From the NCBI GenBank assembly GCA_027625915.1, contig JANTQA010000023.1:13330001-13394000 (forward strand): a DNA stretch of 64,000 nucleotides, in the 5' to 3' direction. The stretch is from Anaeramoeba flamelloides (Eukaryota > Metamonada > Anaeramoebidae). Below, one piece after another: positions 55,669 to 64,000 of this stretch. The notes beneath the pieces were generated by a model, which had not been told where the DNA came from, did not search any database, and worked only from the letters and a program-made list of their open reading frames with translations. Made by a program: the position numbers and the translations under genes. The stretch's first letter is position 1; each line of letters opens with the position of its first letter.

Positions 55669-55722
55669 CATCAACAGCAGCAGCAGCAACAACAATAATA
55701 TCAACAACACCATTAACAATAA
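55669..55722. repeat. CAG/CAA triplet stretch in the 3' flank of the surface-protein gene
   Basis: Imperfect run of CAR triplets (ATCAACAGCAGCAGCAGC then CAA units) just beyond the stop of the minus-strand gene ending at 55742. As part of its 3' UTR it would read as GTT/CTG units in the mRNA. Confidence 0.8.
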
Positions 55723-55741
55723 CAATATTGGATCTTTTTTA

Positions 55742-58225
55742 TTAATCTATTTTATCATTTTTATTATTTTGCTTGTCTGCAAGCAAGGGAACTTCTGAAT
55801 TCAATGTTTCTGAATCCTCAGATTGTTTAAAATAATTTCCATTCACAAGATTTTTTTTTGGTCTTACTTTTTTATAATAGTAGAAAACACCCATGCTTAC
55901 GGTTATAATTACTAAAGTAAGTGTTGGCAAGAATATTGCCAAGAATAATTTAGTATTAAACTTCTTCGCGGGCGAGTTATTCTTGGAAACTGTCAATTCA
56001 AAGGAAGAAGATGTATAGTGATTGCATCTCTTCACTCGGCAAGAAATGTTTAATTTTGTATTCGTATTGGGCGCCATTCCTGTGAACACGAATGAATTGT
56101 GATCAAAATGTATCCAATCGGGAAGATTTTGATCATTTGAAAGAATTGCGTCAAATGACACAGTGTAATTCTCAGGGTCAATAAAAGTGCTTTTTGGGAT
56201 TGTGAAAGTAAATTCCTGGTCTGCTTTTAATAAAACATTGTCTATTGGGCTTTCAATTATTGGGTATAGGAATGTTGATAAAAGGAAGCTTGCGCTTGCC
56301 GATAATTGGCAATGGTTTTCGGCTATTAAATCAATTGTAATATCCTCTGGGCATTGTCCCTTCTTTGTGTTAAAGCTATACTTATGTGAATCTTTATTGA
56401 AGGTGATCCAGCTGGGCAAAGAGGAGCCATTTGCGAGCTGTGTGCGCAATGCCAATGTATCTAGGTAGGGCTCTTCAAAGGTATCATCAGGAATTGTATA
56501 AGTTATCGGGCCTTTGATATGGACGGTTTGGTTTGTCAAATTCTTGTTTACAAATGGCGGATTTCGATTGAATGTCACAGAAAAGGATCCATTCGCTTGC
56601 TGTTTGCATTCGTTTAGCGCATGAACATCGATCACGAAGACGCCGGCGCAATTCTCCCGCGTTAACGAAAATTGGAAAGTTCTTAGATATTGCTCAAATT
56701 GGATCCAGTCTGGCAGTGTGCTTGTGGAATATTTCAACTGCCCATTCTGGGGATCTTTAAAAGTGTCGTACGGGAAAGTGTATTCTGAAATTTTATTGAT
56801 CTCAGCAATTTGGTTTGTCAATGGCCGAGATTCGTAAGGTGGCTCAATAAAATTGAAAGCTTGCCCATAGATATCGTAGCTCTTGTCGTCGCCATGGCAG
56901 CAACTGCCCCAGGAGGTGATCAATTTCTGTGGTTTCAGTAATTCAACTGTTGGATAGCTTGGGTATTCTTGCACCGAATTTGTGATTTGGTACCTGTCGT
57001 TCATTAAGATCGTTTGGTTGTTTTCGTAAAAACGATAAAATTGAGAATAAACCATGTTTTTGTTCGAAGAATCCAAGGTCTCCCAAATAACAACAAACAT
57101 CCGATCCTCCAGGAGCTTGGCTGTTGGATTTAAATTTTCAACTTCGGGTGATTGCTCGCTAATAATGAATTCATCTCCGTGCATTTTGGGTGTGCTCACA
57201 AAATCGTATTGATAAATTTGCGCCTTAATAACGGTATTATTGACCGCTGTGGAATATTCTTGCCAGGCTGCAACAAAATAATTTTCAGCCAAGAAGGCGA
57301 TACTTAAATGCAAATTCCCAATTTTGGTGTCGTTACTTATTTGGAATTGCTCTCCAATTTTGCTTATTGAAAGGCTGTGATTATCAAATTTATACATCTG
57401 CGCATAACTGATTACACCTTCCTTACTTTGGTTTGAACTGCTTTGCCATGAGACAACAAAATAACCCTTTTCCATATAGGCTGTGTTGGCGTTGGTTTCA
57501 TTTGATCCTGCCAAATCGGCAAATTGGTATTTCTGATCTAGGAGCGTTATTTGACCATCGTCATTGTTAATCGAAAGCAACTGGCCACTAATGCCCCAGT
57601 TTTCAGATTGGCTTGAATTTGTAGATTGCCACACAACCAGAAAATATTGCTTTGCACCAGCTTGGCAAGAGTCGGTTTCAGAAACTGTCCCTTGTTCGCT
57701 CACGCTTCCTGAATTGCCCGTGTTATAGACAGTCCTTTCGTTTAAGATTATGATGGCTGGAGCTCTATTATGCGAATTTGAATTTGACGTCAACACAAAT
57801 TCTTCGTTTAGTGCAACATTATTTTTTTCAAATAATCTGCCATTTACTTCCCACCGATCAGCAACTTGCCGTTCCCATGCAACCAAAAACCTTTCAGAGC
57901 ATACAGCTGCAACACACTGCGAGCCTTCGTTTCCTTTGGTATAATTTGTTAAGGAAAACTGCATCCGGTACTCTTCTGGTGTCGTAGAATATGGAACCAG
58001 AAATAATTGGCCAGCTAAGGTATCAAATTTTGTTGTTGGATCAGTGGTGCCCCAAATGGAGACAAAGTATCCCTGAGAGTATCGTAATAACGAACTAATC
58101 ATTTGCTTTCCATTTTGTGAGCTGTTAATTTCAAACTGTTGTCCCAGTCTTGTTGCTGGGCAGAATGAGCTGCAATTAATAACCAAAAGAAAGACGGAAA
58201 AATAAAGAAGAGATTGTAGCCTCAT
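55742..58225 (-). CDS. Type I surface protein: propeller-like repeats, cadherin-like domains, membrane helix
   Basis: 827 residues from ATG 58223-58225; the frame is open eight codons further without an ATG. Signal peptide MRLQSLLYFSVFLLVINCSS. Residues about 25-455 hold six or seven repeats of about 60 residues, each with a (Y/F)FV..W strand and a GQ(L/M/I)Y- or GQ-like strand (YFVSIWGTTD, FLVAWERQ, YFLVVWQSTN, YFVVSWQSSS, YFVAAWQEYS, MFVVIWETLD, LITSWGSCCH). This pattern is known from bacterial surface proteins and is probably a beta-propeller. Residues about 460-745 hold three cadherin-like (CADG/He_PIG type) domains with the signature (Y/F)T(F/I)P...F.(D/E)P and LP.WI.F (three times). Membrane helix at about 755-780, then a short basic and acidic tail with 45 residues inside. 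Likely roles are adhesion or particle recognition. The bacterial flavour of both modules suggests acquired domains. No introns. Confidence 0.88.
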   Translation of the reverse strand: MRLQSLLYFSVFLLVINCSSFCPATRLGQQFEINSSQNGKQMISSLLRYSQGYFVSIWGTTDPTTKFDTLAGQLFLVPYSTTPEEYRMQFSLTNYTKGNEGSQCVAAVCSERFLVAWERQVADRWEVNGRLFEKNNVALNEEFVLTSNSNSHNRAPAIIILNERTVYNTGNSGSVSEQGTVSETDSCQAGAKQYFLVVWQSTNSSQSENWGISGQLLSINNDDGQITLLDQKYQFADLAGSNETNANTAYMEKGYFVVSWQSSSNQSKEGVISYAQMYKFDNHSLSISKIGEQFQISNDTKIGNLHLSIAFLAENYFVAAWQEYSTAVNNTVIKAQIYQYDFVSTPKMHGDEFIISEQSPEVENLNPTAKLLEDRMFVVIWETLDSSNKNMVYSQFYRFYENNQTILMNDRYQITNSVQEYPSYPTVELLKPQKLITSWGSCCHGDDKSYDIYGQAFNFIEPPYESRPLTNQIAEINKISEYTFPYDTFKDPQNGQLKYSTSTLPDWIQFEQYLRTFQFSLTRENCAGVFVIDVHALNECKQQANGSFSVTFNRNPPFVNKNLTNQTVHIKGPITYTIPDDTFEEPYLDTLALRTQLANGSSLPSWITFNKDSHKYSFNTKKGQCPEDITIDLIAENHCQLSASASFLLSTFLYPIIESPIDNVLLKADQEFTFTIPKSTFIDPENYTVSFDAILSNDQNLPDWIHFDHNSFVFTGMAPNTNTKLNISCRVKRCNHYTSSSFELTVSKNNSPAKKFNTKLFLAIFLPTLTLVIITVSMGVFYYYKKVRPKKNLVNGNYFKQSEDSETLNSEVPLLADKQNNKNDKID

Positions 58226-58801
58226 TTTATGTTTCAAAAACTTTGTCAAATAAAATTGAACCTTTTTGAAAAAAATGATTTATTTAACATTGTTATTTAA
58301 GAAAAGTAAACAAGTTAAAGGAATAACAAACACACTTTGATGTTGCTCATCAGAATTAATTGCTTACAAAAAGGTTAAAAAAAAAAAAATTGAAATACTT
58401 TTCTGAACAATTGTAATAAGACATTCAAAACCTATATTGTTTTTTCTCTCTAATGTGATCGAACGAATATTTCGCGAAAGAGTTCAAATGGAATTGATCA
58501 AAAAACTCCTTTGTGAACTTTGGAGAAATGATTTATCCTTTTTACAAGAGTTCTTTTTTTCTCAATTAAATTTTGAAGTAAAAAAGATTTGATCCTATTT
58601 TGTTTTGATTTTTTGGATCAGAAAAAACTAAAAGAAAAATTTGCCAAAGATTTTTATTTTTAGGAAATCTCACTTTAAGTACTGTTGATTGAATAATAGT
58701 AGGATCAATATTTTCATTCTGCTTTCCGAAAAAAAACACTTCACATGATTTAAATTAAATCATCAAGTTCCCAACCAACAAAACATAAATTAATAATTTA
58801 A

Positions 58802-58963
58802 GGACTATTGGAATTTTATACTCTGTAAGGGTTGGAATACCATAGAAAGGAAAAATAGTTAAAATGTTATAGGGTATGCTGAAAGTCAAAATATTGCAAT
58901 TTTTGGGATTTTTCCTATCTATGGTGTTCCAACCTTAACAGAGCATAAAATTCCAATAGCCCT
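58802..58963. mobile_element. Palindromic element K flanked by TTAA
   Basis: The left arm after TTAA reads GGACTATTGGAATTTTATAC, CTGTAAGGGTTGGAATACCA and TAGAAAGGAAAAA. The right arm mirrors it: TTTTTCCTATCTATGGTGTT, CCAACCTTAACAGAG, AAAATTCCAATAGCCC and then TTAA. Arms of about 55 bp, centre about 50 bp. TTAA at both ends is the target site of piggyBac-type transposases, although the termini are not the classical CCC; single copy in this window. Confidence 0.75.
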
Positions 58964-60566
58964 TAAACTTCTTTTTAGGAAATATTAAATTGAAAAGTAA
59001 TTGTAAAGGATTAGTAAATCTTTTTTTACGGAAAGCTAAATGAAAAATTTGTTTCATTTATTTTGATACAAATAGTAATTTTAGAAAGTTTATCGGAACA
59101 ATTAACATTTGACAATTTCATCTTATTTTAAAAATACATTAAAAATGAAACACAATATTTAATACTTGGGGATTAGAAATAATTGATTATTTAGTTGGTT
59201 TTCAAGAATTTATTAATTATCATATTATTTAAAATATGAATTAATATTCTTTTTGGTGATGTAAACTTTCCTATACCAAATATATTTATTTAAATAATGT
59301 TAATTATTGTTTTTTATTTTATGATTAATTATTAATTGGTAATACATTTCTTTGATAAAAATATAAAAAAATTCAGAAATGATAATCAAACTTTTTGATC
59401 TTTTTTGTCGTTATATTATTACTTTTATATTGATGCATTTTATTATTGGGGGTTTAATTATTGATTAAAAATAATAAAATAAAAAAGAATTTCTTCAGGT
59501 TTTCTAAGTTTTTTGTTAAAGGAATAAAAAAATTGTTATGAAAAGATTTTTAATTTAGGTTTTTGGCCCTTTTTATCTAATTTTGAGTGGTAAAAAAAAG
59601 AAAAAAATGTTTTAAAAATTTCTTGTAGTGAAAAAAGAAATTAATTATTTTTGAAGTTTAAAAAAATTCTTTTACTTTTTTTTAATTAAATAATTTTAAT
59701 ACAAAGTTTTTTTGAAACCAAAAATATTCCTTAATAAATAAAATTTTTAGTTTTAAAGTGTTTTTTTTTTGGTAGAACCTATATATAAAACAAGATTTCT
59801 ATTGTTATTAAAAGAAAATATTTAATATTTAAAATAATTTAAAAAAGTAGATTTTTGAACTTTACGAAACGGGGGAAAAATTACACAAAATTTTAAAATC
59901 AAAATTTGTTGCAGAAAATTACATTTAATAATCACATAGTGATTATAACTATCAAATTTAGACTTAATTTTACAATTTTAAGGAGTGGAAAATGATTTTT
60001 TATTGCCTTTTTTTACATCTTTTGAATTAATATTTTTGATGGTTACTAGTTCTTTCAATAATTTCCACACATAATTTATTTTGGATGGAAAATACAAAGA
60101 GAAAATTTAAATAATTGTTCTTATAATTTCTCAAATAGAAAAAAATTACAGTCACTTTTTTTCAGTTACCAATTATATGGAAAAGCAGTTTATATGTTAT
60201 TTAAAATTGAACAACCAAGAAAAACCCACCAATACAATCCAATTACTAAAAAATTATTCGAAATTCACTTTTTTTTCTTCTAAAATTTAGATATTTCGGA
60301 AAATTACAATGATATGAATTTTAGATTATTTTCTTTGATTAAATTATTAATTCTAAGTTAAATAATTATTTCTATTCAGTATACTGATTACTATTCGTGT
60401 TCTTTTGTCTTCAAACCTTTTTTACTATTTTTTTAATTATTCTAAATTTAATGTTTCTATTTTTTCAATTATTAATCTTTTCTTCAGTATATTTTTAATA
60501 CAACCAGATAATTCTTTTCCCAATTCTCAAAAATTAGCCTCTATAAATGATTATTAATTTTTAATA

Positions 60567-61440
60567 CAGTCAGTTTCACTTTTAATAAACAAAATTCGAA
60601 AAAAATTTAAGGCACAAAAATGTCCGAAATTAAGGTACAAAATTTTGAATTTTACTTTTGACAAATTATTTTACTAAAATATTTTCCAATAAAATGTACC
60701 CAGTTGTAATGGGTGAAATATATGTGTTTAATGGGGTTGCATGAATATTTGAAGTAAATTTTTTTTTTGGAAATTTCCAAAATTGAAATCATTTTTTCAT
60801 ATTTTTTCCCTTTTTTTTTTTTGATTTATTTTTGCAAATTTTTTTATTTTAAGATCAATAATCACTTGTTAAAAATGTGTTATTCTTAGGTTATTAAAAC
60901 TGTGAAAATTACTTTTCAGAAATAATATTGATTTTTATTTAAATTTTATTCAATTTTTGTTCCTGATATTTGAATAATAAAACTGAAAAAATTTTCACTT
61001 CATTTTAATTTACTTTTTCAAATAGATCAAAAATACCACCACACTTGGTTTTGGTACTTTATTTTTAAAAGAAAAGTATGAAAAATGAAATTAAAATTAT
61101 TTTATATTTATTATTCACTAACCAGGAGAAGGTCAAAACAAATATTGTTATTTTTCTCAATGGGGTTTCAGAATTTGACTTTTTCAATTTTTCAGGAAAA
61201 TAATTTGATTAATAAGTTTTCTTTTAGAAATATATCAACAATTCTTTGGTTGTGGGTTATTCTACTTATTTTTTTATTTGTTCTTCAAATGTCAATTATA
61301 TAAGTTATTTGATATTTGAAAAAAATATTTTACCCTTTGACTAAAAAAAGTTTAGAATCCAAAATTTAGGTTTTAATTTGTATTTTTTTGTGCTTAAATT
61401 TTCAATGTAAAAAAATGCCTTAAAAGCGAAATTGGGTGTA
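60567..61440. mobile_element. Palindromic MITE A, copy 8, split by repeat D
   Basis: The left arm starts CAGTCAGTTTCACTTTTAAT after TA (60565-60566) and runs to about 60680. The mirrored right arm resumes at about 61365 with AATTTAGGTTTTAATTTG and ends CCTTAAAAGCGAAATTGGGTG then TA. The two halves are the correct mirror parts of MITE A; the roughly 680 bp between them is repeat D copy 4. Confidence 0.85.
60682..61362 (+). repeat. Dispersed repeat D, copy 4, inserted in MITE A
   Basis: Shows D words from left to right: ATTTTCCAATAAAATG, CAGTTGTAATGGGTGAA, GTTTAATGGGGTTGCATGAA, AAATTGAAATCATTTTTTCA, ATCAATAATCACTTG, TTTTTCTCAATGGGG, ATCAACAATTCTTTGGTT and GACTAAAAAAAGTTTA. It carries about 160 bp of extra DNA near 60965-61130 that other copies lack. 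Its neat fit within MITE A shows the true outer limits of D. Confidence 0.8.
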
Positions 61441-62199
61441 GTTTAATATATATATATATATCAATTCTTCACAATTAATTTGTAACAAATCAAATATTTC
61501 CACTCCATAAAAAAGTTGACTTGTAATGTGTTCTTTAAAGTAAGTTAAATAATATTTAGGAATAATCATCATTTAATGGTAAAAAATTCTAATTGCATCT
61601 ACCAAATTGATATTTCTCTTTCTTATTAGGAATGTGATTTTTGTGAGTAAAAAAAATTTGATAAAAAACTGAAATATTCCTGAGCTCAGCCTATTTTTCT
61701 CAATTAAAAGTATGTTTTTTTTACCCCACAAAAATAGGAATTTTGTTTAATTTGCCAAAAAAATAATTTTCCTTGACTTGGTTTTATTATTATCAAATAT
61801 AATTAATAAACATTCCAATTAAACAGTTTTAAATCTTTCATTTTGGTTTTTTTTTCACATGGAAAATTTTCAAAATTATAGACCTCAAGCAAAAAGATCA
61901 AATTTATATATTATTTCCAACTATCCCTCATATAAGATGTCTTTTATTAATGGAATAATCTATCTTTCATAATAATTGGCCCATTAAAAATCAAATTTTA
62001 AATAAAAATATTTTTAATAATTGAAGTTATCTATTATAATATAAAAATTTAGATTTTAATATTCAATACTAAACTCAAGAGATATTTATTTTTTATCTAA
62101 AAATAAAAGAAAAAACAATAAAAAAAACTGTTAAAAAAAATTTTGCCATTTATTTTGAAAGAAGAATTACATAAAAAATAGAAAATTTAAAAAAGTAAA

Positions 62200-62340
62200 A
62201 AACCCATTTATCGATTCTCCTTCCATTTGAATAACTAAACCTAATCTCTTTTTCATATTTGAAACCAAATTTTTCATTAATTCATCGGTTACTTCTTTCA
62301 AATTTTTCATTTTCATTTTCATTTTTCATTTTAACAAAAC
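62200..62340 (-). CDS. Possible short exon, unrecognised
   Basis: The minus strand from about 62336 reads MKMKMKNLKEVTDELMKNL, then VSNMKKRLGLVIQMEGESIN and runs into T tracts. The composition and amphipathic helix look like genuine coding sequence, and a donor-like GG|GTTTTT follows. Neighbouring minus-strand open pieces at 62395-62445 (NNVLLLYRFEVFPLTM) and 62515-62612 (LKYPPVHYILIFFNNKL, ending in a donor-like TTCAG|GTATAT) might be other exons, but they do not join cleanly. Tentative. Confidence 0.3.
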
Positions 62341-62476
62341 ACTATTGAAAAAATAAAAAAGAGAACAAATGATTTATTTACAAAATTTTCATTGTGAGAG
62401 GAAAAACTTCAAAACGATACAAAAGCAATACATTATTCAAAGGTAAGATAGGACATTTATTATGAATTTTAGTTTA

Positions 62477-62477
<1 letters not shown>

Positions 62478-62513
<36 letters not shown>
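62478..62513. repeat. TA microsatellite
   Basis: About 18 uninterrupted TA units within an AT-rich region; likely length-variable. Confidence 0.9.
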
Positions 62514-62517
<4 letters not shown>

Positions 62518-63875
62518 GAAAACATCGACATTTCGACAATAAAAAGGCTTCTCCACAAAAATTAATTTATTATTGAAAAAAATAAGTATATAATGAACAG
62601 GTGGGTATTTGAGGGACAATTAAAAATCATAGGAAAATTGTGACACATATATATAAAACTCTAATAATAATTTTTATGTCAATTTCTTATTTTTACCCTT
62701 GTCATTTCTCGACATATAATAAAAATAGCATTAAATAAAATACATTGTATCAATGATTCTTTTTCAATATATGTGTTAATTGAAATTAACAAATTCTGTT
62801 TTACACTATTTTTTTTATCAAATTTTTATTAAAAAAAAATTCAAAAAAAATAAAAATTGTATATATCTTGGTTTAAAGTGATTTTTTATTTTCTTGAAAT
62901 AATATTTAAAATAGAATTTATATTTTTCTTGAATTTTAGAAAGTCATTTATCTATATATAGATGTTTTTATGTATTTAATTTTAAATTTATCAAAAAAAA
63001 AAATTCTTCAAACGAGATTTGTGTTTTGATTTTGTTTTTATTACTTGAATTTATATTTTTTGATAAATATTAATGTGAAATTTTTAATTTTGAATCAATA
63101 AAAAGAAATTTCATTCTTCTCTTGAATCATTATTTATTGAATTTTATTAAAAAAAAAATGAAAATTTCTATTTACTATTTACTCTTTGTAGTTTATTACA
63201 TTTCTAATAAAATATACATTTTATTTATTGATTATTAACAATAAATCAATGTATTTAGTTATGAATTAATATAACAATCTTAAAATTTAGAATTTAAAAA
63301 AAAAAAAAAAAATATAACCTTTTTTACAAAAATATTAGAAAAAGGAATAATTATTTCTTTTTTTCTCAGATCACAAAAAAAAAAAAAATAATTAAATAAT
63401 ATGATTGTCTTTGAACAACACCAATTATATAAAAGTGTGTACTTTTATTGTTTTGAAAATCAAAACTAAAACTGTTATTTTAAACTTGAGAAAATTTTGG
63501 TCAATCAAGTACATTAAAAGAGATGTGAAATGAAAATTCATTGATTGATTTTATTATAAGAGAAGTAAACCATTTATTTTGTCTTATAGAATAAAAGAAA
63601 ATATTAAAATTCAATCACAAATATTCAACATTGAATTCTCGTCTTTGAGACTGTAAAATAGAATAGAATTATATTTAAACATAACAAGATTTGTCAGAAT
63701 TAAAACAATAATAAAAAATTATATTGGTGTTTATTGTTTCAGTTTAAAAGAAGAAAAAAATAACAATGAAAATTAAAATTTAATTGTAAAAAGAAAAAAT
63801 AAAATAGAATAAAAAAAAAAATGATCAAAAAATCAAAATTAATTTTATCAAAAGACGAGAAATAAAATCAAATAT

Positions 63876-64000
63876 CTAATCCTCATCAGAAAAATTATGG
63901 TTTTGCAAAATTCTACCCTTTTCTGGATCAAATTTATTTTTACGTTTTTTATTTAAAATAAACAATGTAACTAATGATGCAATTGCAGCTAAAGGAATAA
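63876..64000 (-). CDS. C-terminus of a membrane protein (partial, runs off the window)
   Basis: The minus strand reads IPLAAIASLVTLFILNKKRK, then NKFDPEKGRILQNHNFSDED and stop TAG (63876-63878). This is a membrane helix, a basic stop-transfer stretch and an acidic cytoplasmic tail: the usual end of a type I membrane protein. The rest lies beyond position 64000. The tail layout resembles that of the surface protein at 55.7-58.2 kb, but no homology can be claimed from this much. Confidence 0.7.
   Translation of the reverse strand, partial: IPLAAIASLVTLFILNKKRKNKFDPEKGRILQNHNFSDED

Larger units (their letters stand above)
45679..55741. other. 10-kb repeat-rich intergenic region
   Basis: Holds repeat C copies (46142-48196 and 53923-55147), MITE B (47519-47961), five MITE A insertions or ends, a tRNA-like sequence (about 51473-51540), a LINE 3' end (about 53440-53670), repeat D copy 3 split by repeat C, a local duplication at 49.8-50.2 kb and a decayed coding island at 49.17-49.52 kb. 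No intact gene was recognised. Confidence 0.7.
58226..63875. other. Intergenic region to the right-edge gene
   Basis: About 5.6 kb. Holds a TTAA-flanked palindrome (58802-58963), MITE A copy 8 split by repeat D copy 4 (60567-61440), a coding-like island (about 62200-62340), and a TA microsatellite (about 62478-62513). The remainder is A/T-rich with no recognised content. Confidence 0.65.

Noticed and set aside
8765-61440. CRISPR array or phage attachment sites for the repeated palindromes
   Set aside because: The copies are dispersed over 50 kb, are palindromic and TA-flanked, and the genome is eukaryotic.

Overview
The window is a very AT-rich (roughly three quarters A+T or more) stretch of a eukaryotic nuclear genome, full of homopolymer runs. 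Coding islands are clearly less AT-rich than their surroundings, spliced genes use GT..AG introns, and more than half of the window is dispersed repeats. A decayed gene joining RCC1-type repeats to two BTB-type regions, together with Rab GTPase, IWS1 and large coiled-coil genes, resembles what is known from the anaerobic amoeboflagellates of the genus Anaeramoeba. That assignment is inferred from gene style and not proven. Nothing bacterial, plasmid-like or viral was seen as a whole element. || Layout: 1-2.7 kb is repeat-bearing intergenic DNA. 2685-5366 (-) encodes a membrane-anchored penicillin-acylase-family (S45 Ntn) hydrolase. 5.4-11.5 kb is intergenic with two small palindromic transposons. 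11.6-13.0 kb (+) encodes an IWS1/Spn1 transcription factor whose start codon appears to be split by an intron. 13.0-18.1 kb is intergenic with foldback and inverted-repeat elements. 18122-24538 (-) encodes a 2138-residue charged coiled-coil protein. 24.5-29.3 kb is intergenic with repeats and weak coding fragments. 29348-36624 (+) is a Rab-type small GTPase that I assembled from five exons giving an unbroken 212-residue protein; its last intron is 6.27 kb and holds a LINE fragment, a foldback element and other repeats. 39.0-40.4 kb is a DNA-transposon-like element. 41.2-42.5 kb is a decayed RCC1/BTB gene carrying a run of 20 G. 44.7-45.7 kb (-) is a spliced gene for a cysteine-rich secreted or membrane protein. 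46-55.7 kb is a dense nest of mobile-element remnants. 55742-58225 (-) encodes a type I surface protein with a propeller-like ectodomain and cadherin-like repeats. 58.2-63.9 kb is repeats and intergenic DNA. The right edge (-) holds the C-terminus of another membrane protein. || Biology: the genes are independent housekeeping, membrane-traffic or surface functions with no operon-like logic. The striking part is the repeat landscape. I recognise about a dozen families by their two-arm or multi-copy structure. They include a roughly 195-bp palindromic TA-inserting MITE present eight times plus one solo end, a second palindromic TA-MITE, a 458-bp TIR element in two copies, a 744-bp long-TIR element, a TTAA-flanked palindrome, a modular foldback family ending in short GGCACTT tandem repeats, and LINE 3' ends sharing a small hairpin. 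Insertions within insertions give a relative chronology.
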